From Ipomoea triloba (lineage: Eukaryota; Streptophyta; Magnoliopsida; Solanales; Convolvulaceae), in NCBI RefSeq assembly GCF_003576645.1, contig NC_044922.1, forward strand, positions 21,222,680-21,286,679: a DNA stretch of 64,000 nt, given 5' to 3'. The notes under the pieces are model-generated. The model was not told the DNA's origin. It ran no database searches and saw only the letters and a list, made by a program, of their open reading frames with translations. Shown here one piece after another: positions 53,313-64,000 of this stretch (the first letter of the stretch is position 1; the number at the start of each line of letters is the position of its first letter). The translations under genes were made by a program, and so were the position numbers.

Positions 53313-53970
53313 AATATCACTTTCGTTATTGTATTAATACAAAATAGTGAGTTTTTTTTTTTAAACAAACGAGAAATTTCTAATTATTAATCAAATATTA
53401 ATGTAAATATTATTGATCTTTCAATATTTATAAAGAGTCAATTTTGATCTTTACCACAAAAACAATTAAAATTCGTCATTTTCATATTGTACGTGTAAAA
53501 CATATCGATCAATATACGGACAAAATTATAATTTAAAGTTCTAAACAATTAAATTTTTTATTAATAGGTTAATAAATAAAAAATGTTGTCTCGTTAAAAA
53601 TAAAATAAAATCACATGCCTATAAAAAAAAAAAATAAACGGCCACTAATATTCATATTAATAATTAAAATATTAAAATTTATTATTATAGATTTAAAAAC
53701 TCACAAATATTTATATTATTTTTATTGGCAAAATTTATTTTTTTCCTCTTTAACAATTTTTTTTTTATAAATTTTAAATTAAATATTATAAAAGTTGAAT
53801 TATATATAGTGTTTTGGGTTCAAGTGTTCAACAATGCATGTGATATTGTGAAGGAGGGAGGTGGGTAGGAACCAGGGCTCACGTGTTAATGGCATGACTG
53901 GTCAGTGTTCAAATGGCGAACCAGCAACTTCGATTTGATCATCTTAAAAAAAATGAAAAAATGAAAAAAT
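53313..53970. other. Intergenic, no gene seen
   Basis: Very AT-rich, non-coding. Confidence 0.5.
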
Positions 53971-54785
53971 GAAAAAAAAAAAAAAAAAAAAAAACATCGA
54001 TTTGACCATTCACGGTTGTCATTCACTAATTTTGTCAGTTTCACACGGTGGGAAAATCTATACTCCCACACAATCTTTTTTATTTTTTTATTTTTTTAAA
54101 TAATAACCAAAATTATCACTAATCTATAGCAAAATTATTATTTTAATTATAGATTACCATTCTTACATAATTAAGCCATTAACTATGAAAGTTCTACTCA
54201 ATTTAATCATATTTTGTCATTATCGGAATTCGGTGAAGTCTCTATGTATTTTAATGTCAATAATGTAACACTTTTCATTACTTAAAATGGTCCTCTAATT
54301 ATGTAAAAATATCCAAAATAGTCATCTATGCATAAATAAGATAAGTGAAAATGATCTGTACTGCTATCAAATTTAAAAGATTATAGATGAAACTTTAACG
54401 GAAGACTATAAATTGAGTAGGATTTTCATAGTTAAGGACTTAATTAGGCAATAATGGTAGTTGATGATTAAATAAATAATTCCAAGGACCATGTTGGTCA
54501 TTAAATCATTTTTAAATGTTGGAATGTGTTATGTAAAACTGTATTTTGTGATAAGAGCAGCTCTAGTGGTAAAATTTAAATATAGAAATTTTTGTCAAAG
54601 TTAAGATGTCAAGTAAGAAAGTGAAAAACAAAAAATTTAAATAAAGAAAAATAAGTCAAAGTGGCCAGTAGGTGACTACCCAATTGTGCCCAGTAGGCGT
54701 GTGAGTAACCTCATGAAGGTTTTTTTCTTCTTCTACTTCTTCTTCAACTTTGAAATTCATGAAAAAAAAACTCATATTTGCATAA

Positions 54786-55162
54786 GAGTTTATTACCGAA
54801 ATGGTCACTCGATTATTGTGAAATTACCAACTTAGCCCTCAACAATTTTTCTTGCCCAATTAAGTTTTCGACTTTGAAAAATGTAACTAATTTGTCCTCC
54901 GTTTATTTTGGTGTTAAACATTCATTAAATCGGACCAAATTGGTAATTTTGCTATATATAATCAAGGGACTATTTCAGTAATGACTGAAATGGTCCCTTG
55001 ACTATAGTGAGTTACCAATTTGGTCTCAATTTAACGGATATCAAACAGAGGACCAAAATGGTTAAAATTTTCAAAGTTGAGGACTTAATTGGACAAGAAA
55101 AATTGTCGAGGGCCAAGTTGATAATTACACAATAGTCGATGGATCATTTCGGTAATAAACTC
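54786..55162. mobile_element. Long-TIR (MULE-type) foldback element
   Basis: Inverted arms starting GAGTTTATTACCGAAATGG, 377 bp in all, flanked by a perfect 9-bp duplication TTTGCATAA (54777-54785 and 55163-55171), typical of Mutator superfamily insertion. No coding sequence. Repeated at 57026-57402 through the assembly duplication. Confidence 0.85.
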
Positions 55163-57025
55163 TTTGCATAATGTATTGAATTTTTTCACTTTCTTCCACA
55201 TAAACTTATTTTTCTCCAAAATTTGAGAAAAACACTTTGATTAAACTGCTTTTAAAAATAATTATAACTTACAAATACTTAATAATATTATTAAAAAAAA
55301 ATTGAGTAATGGTAAAATTGAGAGGTTGTACCACTATTCTTATTTATCAACTTTAAAATAAAGAGATTAGTGATGAACCAAACAAGCATATGAAATCTCA
55401 ATGCTTATTTTAATTTGATTCCATTCCCTTTCCCTCATCTATTTCTTGCCCTATTGCACGAAAGATACAAAGGAATACTTCCTTCATGCTCTTAAGCCAA
55501 GCACCCAATTACTTCCTAGGAAGGAAAATTTTAAACGAATGCTAAAACTTCTTAAAATTTAATAATTTCACACATTTGTCACTTTTATACTTATTATTAT
55601 TGGTGACCAACAAGTAACTATTACTATTTTTGTCATTCAATTGTTATTCACTTCTCCATTTAATTCTCAATTATTAAATTTTTTTCTCACATTTGGTGCG
55701 CAAGTAAATTTTTGTTGCAAATGTGGCAACAAAAGCATATGTGCATCAAATAAAAATAATAATAATAATAATAGTTTGGGATCAAATGTGAGAAGTGAAT
55801 AATAATTGAGAAATAAAAAATGGTTGATTGGCTTAAAAATCAAAACATATAGAGCTCTCCCCATGGCCTCGTGGCTAACATTCTCAGCGAGTAACATCTT
55901 TGGATGGAGAAGCAATGGCACCAAGTTGTACATGCATATAGGGAGCAGAACCGAAAAGTGATAGAGGGATGATTGTCTTTGATCAACCAACGGATAATGT
56001 GCTTAAGATTGGAAAGGAGAATTTTATTAAGATTCCGACGGCTCGTAGAGTCACTAGAGACCACTAAATGAGGTCACCCCTCCCTTGATCTAACAAAAAT
56101 TAAAAGCACATAAAGAAAAAAAAAAACGCACAATGTAAGCACATAAGGTACCCAATAGGCGCACGCTATTGGAGGAGAGAGAATGAAGGGGTGGAGAGAG
56201 AATGAAAGGNAAAAAAAAAAAAAAAAAAAAAAAACATCGATTTGACCATTCACGGTTGTCATTCACTAATTTTGTCAGTTTCACACGGTGGGAAAATCTA
56301 TACTCCCACACAATCTTTTTTATTTTTTTATTTTTTTAAATAATAACCAAAATTATCACTAATCTATAGCAAAATTATTATTTTAATTATAGATTACCAT
56401 TCTTACATAATTAAGCCATTAACTATGAAAGTTCTACTCAATTTAATCATATTTTGTCATTATCGGAATTCGGTGAAGTCTCTATGTATTTTAATGTCAA
56501 TAATGTAACACTTTTCATTACTTAAAATGGTCCTCTAATTATGTAAAAATATCCAAAATAGTCATCTATGCATAAATAAGATAAGTGAAAATGATCTGTA
56601 CTGCTATCAAATTTAAAAGATTATAGATGAAACTTTAACGGAAGACTATAAATTGAGTAGGATTTTCATAGTTAAGGACTTAATTAGGCAATAATGGTAG
56701 TTGATGATTAAATAAATAATTCCAAGGACCATGTTGGTCATTAAATCATTTTTAAATGTTGGAATGTGTTATGTAAAACTGTATTTTGTGATAAGAGCAG
56801 CTCTAGTGGTAAAATTTAAATATAGAAATTTTTGTCAAAGTTAAGATGTCAAGTAAGAAAGTGAAAAACAAAAAATTTAAATAAAGAAAAATAAGTCAAA
56901 GTGGCCAGTAGGTGACTACCCAATTGTGCCCAGTAGGCGTGTGAGTAACCTCATGAAGGTTTTTTTCTTCTTCTACTTCTTCTTCAACTTTGAAATTCAT
57001 GAAAAAAAAACTCATATTTGCATAA

Positions 57026-57402
57026 GAGTTTATTACCGAAATGGTCACTCGATTATTGTGAAATTACCAACTTAGCCCTCAACAATTTTTCTTGCCCAAT
57101 TAAGTTTTCGACTTTGAAAAATGTAACTAATTTGTCCTCCGTTTATTTTGGTGTTAAACATTCATTAAATCGGACCAAATTGGTAATTTTGCTATATATA
57201 ATCAAGGGACTATTTCAGTAATGACTGAAATGGTCCCTTGACTATAGTGAGTTACCAATTTGGTCTCAATTTAACGGATATCAAACAGAGGACCAAAATG
57301 GTTAAAATTTTCAAAGTTGAGGACTTAATTGGACAAGAAAAATTGTCGAGGGCCAAGTTGATAATTACACAATAGTCGATGGATCATTTCGGTAATAAAC
57401 TC
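57026..57402. mobile_element. Second assembled copy of the long-TIR foldback element
   Basis: Identical to 54786-55162, including the 9-bp duplication; probably the same genomic locus. Confidence 0.85.
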
Positions 57403-58449
57403 TTTGCATAATGTATTGAATTTTTTCACTTTCTTCCACATAAACTTATTTTTCTCCAAAATTTGAGAAAAACACTTTGATTAAACTGCTTTTAAAAATA
57501 ATTATAACTTACAAATACTTAATAATATTATTAAAAAAAAATTGAGTAATGGTAAAATTGAGAGGTTGTACCACTATTCTTATTTATCAACTTTAAAATA
57601 AAGAGATTAGTGATGAACCAAACAAGCATATGAAATCTCAATGCTTATTTTAATTTGATTCCATTCCCTTTCCCTCATCTATTTCTTGCCCTATTGCACG
57701 AAAGATACAAAGGAATACTTCCTTCATGCTCTTAAGCCAAGCACCCAATTACTTCCTAGGAAGGAAAATTTTAAACGAATGCTAAAACTTCTTAAAATTT
57801 AATAATTTCACACATTTGTCACTTTTATACTTATTATTATTGGTGACCAACAAGTAACTATTACTATTTTTGTCATTCAATTGTTATTCACTTCTCCATT
57901 TAATTCTCAATTATTAAATTTTTTTCTCACATTTGGTGCGCAAGTAAATTTTTGTTGCAAATGTGGCAACAAAAGCATATGTGCATCAAATAAAAATAAT
58001 AATAATAATAATAGTTTGGGATCAAATGTGAGAAGTGAATAATAATTGAGAAATAAAAAATGGTTGATTGGCTTAAAAATCAAAACATATAGAGCTCTCC
58101 CCATGGCCTCGTGGCTAACATTCTCAGCGAGTAACATCTTTGGATGGAGAAGCAATGGCACCAAGTTGTACATGCATATAGGGAGCAGAACCGAAAAGTG
58201 ATAGAGGGATGATTGTCTTTGATCAACCAACGGATAATGTGCTTAAGATTGGAAAGGAGAATTTTATTAAGATTCCGACGGCTCGTAGAGTCACTAGAGA
58301 CCACTAAATGAGGTCACCCCTCCCTTGATCTAACAAAAATTAAAAGCACATAAAGAAAAAAAAAAACGCACAATGTAAGCACATAAGGTACCCAATAGGC
58401 GCACGCTATTGGAGGAGAGAGAATGAAGGGGTGGAGAGAGAATGAAAGG

Positions 58450-58927
58450 GTATGAGACGAAAAGCTAAAAGATGCACAATGTAAACACACAAGGTGCCCG
58501 ATAGGCGCACGCTTTTCATGCTCCGACCACTCTCCCTTTTTGTTTTTATTTTAAATAAATATAAATATTACTCCGCAAAAGACCCACAAAAAACTTATGT
58601 TATCACTCGACATGTTCTAGTAAATGTAATAATAGCGAGTAAATGGGGATGGAGCAACTGGCTTTCATGGGACGGTGCATTTAAAGTGCAAATTAAGGAT
58701 TTTTGAGAATCCACAGAGATTTGATTCATGACTTGTACCTCCAGCCAAAACCTTTGTACACCCACCAAAATATCAAAATCAGCTGTAGGCAGGCACATGC
58801 CACAACAACCTTAAACTGTACATAAACATAAGTTTGGACATAGAGACAAGCTCCTCTAGTCCCCCACCTTAGACTATGTACCATTTACAAGATGTTTACA
58901 GATTAAGAATCAAAACTTTCAGCCTGC
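58450..58927. other. 3' flank of the IDM1-like gene
   Basis: Non-coding; part is probably the 3' UTR of the minus-strand gene ending at 58928. Confidence 0.5.
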
Positions 58928-59658
58928 TTAACCATCAGTCACCACCTTTGTGAACAGATTGGCTTCCACAGCCTCATATCTTCTCCTCCTCTCATAGCAT
59001 TTGAACATACCAACAACGTTGTTTCCAGCTTCCCTTTGATTAGGCGCTTCTTCACGTAAGCAATCCAAAGTATTTTGAGCTGGGAAGTCGTCGGGAGCTG
59101 GAGTTTCTTTCAACTGTGCATAAACAAAATTTAAATAATATTAAAGATACTGATAATAAGACATCCCCCCATTCATTAATATATGATAGATAAACAAAAG
59201 TAGATAACGGTTTTAGGCAATAGCACAGTACCACAAGAACTAGGGGAGCCGGGTGGTCATTGGTGCCAGTTCCTCCAGGTGTTCTGAGAAAAGGGATAGG
59301 ATCGGAGATAGTTAGCTATCATTGACTACGAAATCATTGAAAGATGCAAGTGTTGGGATATAAAGGAAATGGTCAAAATCCCGAGGATAAAACTTCCAAT
59401 TAATTACATCATCTGCGTTGACATGACATATGCAGGCAGGCAGAAACTAGTTTCAGATGTAAAATTAGCAAAAGAGGGTAGAAACATACTCTGCTGGTCC
59501 TTTGTCTATAATGTCACTTCCATCGATTTGTTCAGCTTGGAGGACCTCGGAAACAGCACTTGTCGTCCCATCCAGTTCGGCGTTGTTGCCCTTATTGGCC
59601 ACTGCTCCGAAAATATGTTGGTTGGGTTCTGCAAAAGTGCATCCAAAGTCAATTTGGG

Positions 59659-59697
<39 letters not shown>

Positions 59698-62600
59698 CTG
59701 CCAGCCTCCAGGTTGAGAATTCAATTAACCTGCTGCTGCTGTTGAGACAATTAATTCCATGGAAGGGGAGGTTCTGGCTAAGAATTTCTCGCACATGACT
59801 GTTCCATAGAAATTAAGTATATTGAAACCCGAGAGATCTAGTCTCGTTGATTCTTCCATCACAGAGAAACCAAATGAACTTATCCATGTGTTTAGCACGC
59901 TAGTAGCAGCTGGCAGAACTAGCCTCTCCACTCCTAATTCACTGAGTTTCTGGAAGCAAGTAAGCACACAGATTCAGCACCCTTATAAAACGAACTAGGG
60001 ACAAATAAGTTATAACTAAACAAGTACCGGTGTTACACATCTAGGTGTATATCTCATTGGCTTTAATGTATACAAACATAAACCTAATGAACAAGAAATC
60101 CCAGAAGCCCTGCTTGCCCCAAGCAGAAGTTTAAAGAAAGGAGGGAGGGGGGGTTATACCTTCTCAAGAACATTCATCAAAATGCGACACATTCCAAGTC
60201 GACGATATTGAAAACGTGTGGCAACAAGTGGAATCTCAGCTACCTTGTCTCCATGAACCCTTGAGATGACAATTAAGGTATTTCAGGTTAGTAAATGGAA
60301 ATCGTGATGGCTAAATACAAAACAGAGGAAAATAAAATCTACAATTCAAATGCTCAACCTCCACAAGAAGTAAATGAAAGAGATAGTTATTCCCAAATTG
60401 GTGTCAAAGACTAACGTTATAGGTAGAAATATTCAAATATCCATGGTTGGGGAGGGGTGAAGGGGGTGGAGGAGAGCTGCAAGATTTAAAAAGCTTAACA
60501 TCATGGAATACCTTAGAGTGGCCACTGTAATCAATTCTTCATTTCTCTCCAAAATCACAGTATAGAATCCTTGAAAATTCAAACGGTTGAGTTCAGACCT
60601 GAATGTGAGATGCTTACCATTAGGCAAGGAGTAAAACCAATGTCTCTAAAATAGAAGTGAAAACAAAACAGAAATGACAAAGAGTTAAAATTAATGCATG
60701 AAATTCATATTCAGAGTAATGAAGCTATTTCATGATAGGATCAAACTAGAAAGAATGATAACAGTTAAACTATAGTTAGTCAAAGCAGCAAGAGATTTAT
60801 ATATATTCACCAGACACTTAACCTACAACTCATAGCTACAAGCCTACATTTTAATCAGCTAGAAGCCCAGAAGTCATTCATAAAATTTAGTTTATTCTAA
60901 GCCTGTCCTCGTATGAAACAATCATTAAGTCACAAAATGAAATAATGATCATAATCAGAAAGATATATGGAGTAACAAAATATCAACACATCATGGCATG
61001 AAAACAGAAAAATGTCATTCCAGTTTAGCCAATAAATTAAGGACGCATTCATGACCCAGTGCAAGGGAAGTAACAGATTTCTCATAGGTGAATGAATGAA
61101 TCTCACCATCTACTAAAAATAATATCTTCCATGAGATCGCTCCCAGTTCGAGATTCTTTGACAGGCTCAAAACACTCATGCATCACATCAATAGCAACAT
61201 TAAGCTTGCTATAATTCTCCAATGCATGTTTGTCATCTACAACATCAGGACGAGAACTATCTGGTTTTTTGTACTTCAACAATGTCCAAGTAAGGTTATC
61301 AGTCCCCAACTGAATTGGTTTTCCCAAAAGCTTATGAAGATCCACAAATATCTGTAAAGAATTTAAAACAAATATTACATAGAGTAAAAACCCCAGAAAC
61401 ACATGTCAGCACTTTAAGCATGCATTAAAACACTTATTAACTAATACAAAATCAATCCATCTTCTTCATGATTCCAAACCTGATCAAAGAGTATTATTCT
61501 ATTCTACAATTAATCAAGTTTGCATGTCAGCATTTGACTGTGCAGTGTGCACTATATGCCAAGATTCATACATATATGCACAGAAAGAGATGCTTTTGAG
61601 TACCTGTTCACATCTATTATCACAAAACCAATATCCTTCAGGATGCTTTAGAAGACCATTATTTCTTATGCATGCAACATGATCTGCAAAAATCCATCTT
61701 AAATCAATAAGTGTAAATAAACTAAAATTGTGAGTGAGCATGAGCTTTTGTGCATATGTATATGTATACTCTAGAGTAAACCAACAATTTGAAGGTGCAA
61801 AAGAGATAGAGTTGCTTACATTGATGCTCACATTGACTACAGTAGAGAGCATTATTATCTGCAAACTGATCTTTGTTCTTATCAAATCTGCTCTGAGAAC
61901 AGATTCTACAGCAGCACAAAGGACAGAACCAATCACCATCTGGAAGCTCCTGCTTAAGCAATGGAATTTAATTTAAAAAGACATGAGCATGTGTTCTGTC
62001 TTCTCATTTTTTTGTTTGTGAAGTATTGAGTTAGGACTCACACAAAAGCAACAGTAAAGCAGAAAAAGATCAGTTATTAAAAGAAATACCTTCAATCCGA
62101 GGCAGCCAGTATGAAATGCCGATGGACACCGATCACATAGGATTAGTTCACCACCATCATGACAGATAGAACATATATAGTCATTCTTACTCATGTTGTG
62201 TCTCCTTTTCTTTATGTGCAGTTCTGTCTTCCTTGCACTAATTTTCCATTTCATCTCCAGTTGGCAATCAAGTATGGAGCGCCCATCTTCCAAAATGATA
62301 TTTTCTGAAGAACAGTGAGTAGTGCCTCCTGCATGAGCTGCAAAAGTACTAAGACCATAAACTTTCTGGCAGCAATTACATTTTATTCCATCATGACTTA
62401 TCCGCCCCTCCCTCTTTGGATGATCATCCTCCCTTCCACGATAGTGTACTTTTGTCCGAGGCAGAATCACGTTATTGTCAATCAACCAAGATAAAATGCT
62501 GCGAGGTGTCTGATGAGAGGAAGAAGCAATCTTCCTAGCTCTTTTTGATGATCTTAGCACACGAGTTGAAGAATGAGAATCTGCAACATCTCCTGATCCA

Positions 62601-63655
62601 ATAAAAGCCCTGGATGTATACAAATTGAGCTTTCTCTTCTTGTGCGATTTAATTGTTGGTAACTTTTCACTTGACTCCAAGAGCAATTGTTCATTACACA
62701 CATGGTCCTCATCTTCCACATCAACTTGCCTTATCTGCCTTTGCCCTGTGAGATGAGCATCACTCAGAGATAATGCATTCTCCTTGATATAACATTCACA
62801 GGCTGTTATAAGTGAGTAGAATACTTTCCCAGCAGGAGACATATAGCGAAGTTCCCTCCTAACTCCCTTCCTCTGACTATAGATTTTCCAGTCACTAAAA
62901 ACTAGATGTTTTTTAGCTTTATCTGCAAGTATAGCAACTCCTGGACGTCTCTTTTTGGATAATCTCTTTGGAGCCACAACCCGCACATACTCAAACACTG
63001 CTTGAGGGCAGTACACAGAATCAATAATTGGTTCGTATAGTTCTCTGCCTGCTTCTTGTTTGACTATCGATGAACACGAGGTTGAACCATCAGAGAGAGT
63101 TTTTGACATTGTCTCCAACTCTTTACAAATTTGAGAAAGTGACATTAATACAGTTCCAGAAGGTGATAAGTAGCGAAACCTAGTCATCCGCCTATCATAT
63201 ACAGACTCGACATTCCATCCCAAATATAAAAGATGTTTCCTTACTTTCACATGCAAGTCCAATGCGGGTCGACGATCCGACAGAGACACCCTTTTGAACT
63301 CTGCAATTGCTTCAGGGAAAGACTGGGCTTCAAGGGCAACGGGTGACCACATCAATTTGGTTTTCCTTTTTGAGTTTTTGAGCTCCTCACCAGACACCTC
63401 AGAATTTTTAAAAGGAATCAACATCCCATGTATTCCACCTGCAGTATGAGGTAAAGATGATTGTACAGAAGGTGTTGGGGATAGTACTTCATCAAGGTTC
63501 CGCATGATCAATGTATCCAAATTCTTACTGTCGTTACCAACATCTAGGTTTTTAGGTAGCACCCTTGTTTCATCTGCACTGCTGGAGGCTTCGGAATTAG
63601 GTACCAAGGAAAGGGATTTATCAATAAATTCTTTGGGCTTCAATAGGTGATTTAG
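58928..63655 (-). CDS. IDM1-like PHD finger / GNAT acetyltransferase protein (5' end missing)
   Basis: Exons on the minus strand: about 63655-62090, 61949-61820, 61683-61604, 61351-61107, 60598-60512, 60259-60160, 59949-59730, 59628-59490, 59283-59232 and 59113-58928 (TGA). All junctions are GT-AG with matching phases, giving about 935 codons. The first exon encodes two related blocks (KHLLYLGWNVES...RYLSPSGTVL and KHLVFSDWKIYS...RYMSPAGKVF) like the DNA-binding MBD-type repeats of this family, then the Tify-binding-type zinc segment (IKCNCCQKVYGLSTFAAHAG), then PHD CSICHDGGELILCDRCPSAFH. Exons 2-3 carry a second Cys-rich finger (CPLCCCRICS... to CDNRCEQ), and exon 6 has the acetyl-CoA-binding RRLGMCRIL of the GNAT fold. 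Such proteins are nuclear histone acetyltransferases linked to DNA demethylation (IDM1/ROS4 group). There is no ATG at the first exon; a transposon end abuts it. Confidence 0.88.
59660..59692. repeat. (TA)n microsatellite in an intron of the IDM1-like gene
   Basis: About 16 units, 30 bp from the acceptor side of the exon at 59628-59490. Confidence 0.95.
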
Positions 63656-64000
63656 TGCTGTCAAAACGGGCCAGTCCGGCCCATACGGACTGGCCCGTCA
63701 CGGGTTGGGAAAAAACGGGCCAGCCCGTTTTTCACACGGGTTGGGATTTTCGCAACCCAGCATGTGGTCTACGGGCTGACGGGCTAAACAGGCCAGCCCG
63801 TCAACCCGTGTATATATATATTTTTAATTTTTTTTATTTTATTTAAATGTTTTTAAAGGATTTATTTAATTGTTATATTTAATTTATTCACATTTACAAT
63901 TTAATTATAAAATTATAGACTTATACAACTATACAAGTAATGAAGTAAGTAACAACTAACAACTACCAACTAACAAGTAACAAGCATTCAACAATCAAGT
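63656..64000. mobile_element. hAT-type element end abutting the IDM1-like exon, running out of the window
   Basis: CTGTCAAAACGGGCCAGTCC at about 63658 is followed by repeated GGCCAGCCCG / ACGGGCTGACGGGC words and an AT-rich interior. The outer end looks like hAT MITE termini. The other end lies beyond 64000, so the target duplication cannot be checked. Confidence 0.55.

Larger units (their letters stand above)
53971..58449. repeat. 2.24-kb direct repeat joined by a single N at 56210
   Basis: 53971-56209 and 56211-58449 match base for base as far as I compared (period 2,240 bp), both starting in a poly-A run. The N at the junction indicates a contig overlap that was not merged. There is no gene inside; the segment holds a foldback MULE-like element (two copies because of the artefact) and AT-rich DNA. 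Confidence 0.9.

Overview
This is nuclear DNA from a flowering plant, most likely a eudicot and possibly an asterid. The evidence is intron-rich genes of plant-restricted families (a TBL/DUF231 wall O-acetyltransferase, an IDM1-like PHD-acetyltransferase, a plant-type asparagine synthetase and a zinc-ribbon protein), AT-rich intergenic DNA, and a dense mix of Copia, Tekay/Del-like, MULE, hAT, Stowaway, Helitron and SINE sequences. I cannot name the species. The assembly is a draft: almost every run or single N is flanked by near-identical sequence, so several 'duplications' are contig overlaps that were not merged.

Layout. 1-5,480: retroelement-type coding sequence, namely the tail of one ORF and then a 1,318-codon ORF1-like protein with an in-frame amber codon near its end. 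5,513-13,512: two inverted copies of one solo LTR (family B) around a long TGTAACACCC-type LTR (family A). 13,513-15,229: non-coding, with a 23-bp/69-bp minisatellite. 15,341-24,618: a Copia element on the minus strand, complete at both ends, inserted with a CTTGA target-site duplication into the reverse transcriptase of an older decayed Copia; its pol has three visible lesions. 24,619-35,400: gene-free DNA holding SINEs, MITEs, a Pack-MULE with a captured DUF868 gene fragment, a Helitron terminus and several unusual motif-array foldback elements.

Genes. 35,712-40,045 (+): glutamine-dependent asparagine synthetase, 13 exons, 588 aa, with three SINE insertions in its introns and a 79-bp duplication across the exon-5 splice acceptor. 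43,816-44,121 (+): a small intronless zinc-ribbon protein. 47,823-51,122 (-): a 5-exon TBL protein, 388 aa. 58,928-about 63,655 (-): an IDM1-like PHD/GNAT chromatin protein whose 5' part runs into a transposon end and out of the window. The four genes are unrelated in pathway (nitrogen assimilation, unknown zinc-ribbon role, wall polysaccharide acetylation, chromatin acetylation); I see no functional cluster.

The most unusual material is a set of seven short elements (28.2, 29.5, 34.9, 41.8, 43.2, 52.2 and 52.7 kb). Each has terminal inverted repeats around an interior built from many copies of one short motif, and the motif differs from element to element. Several lie between TA or CA microsatellites, and three share the left-end word CAGGTGCG. 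I do not recognise them as a named family.
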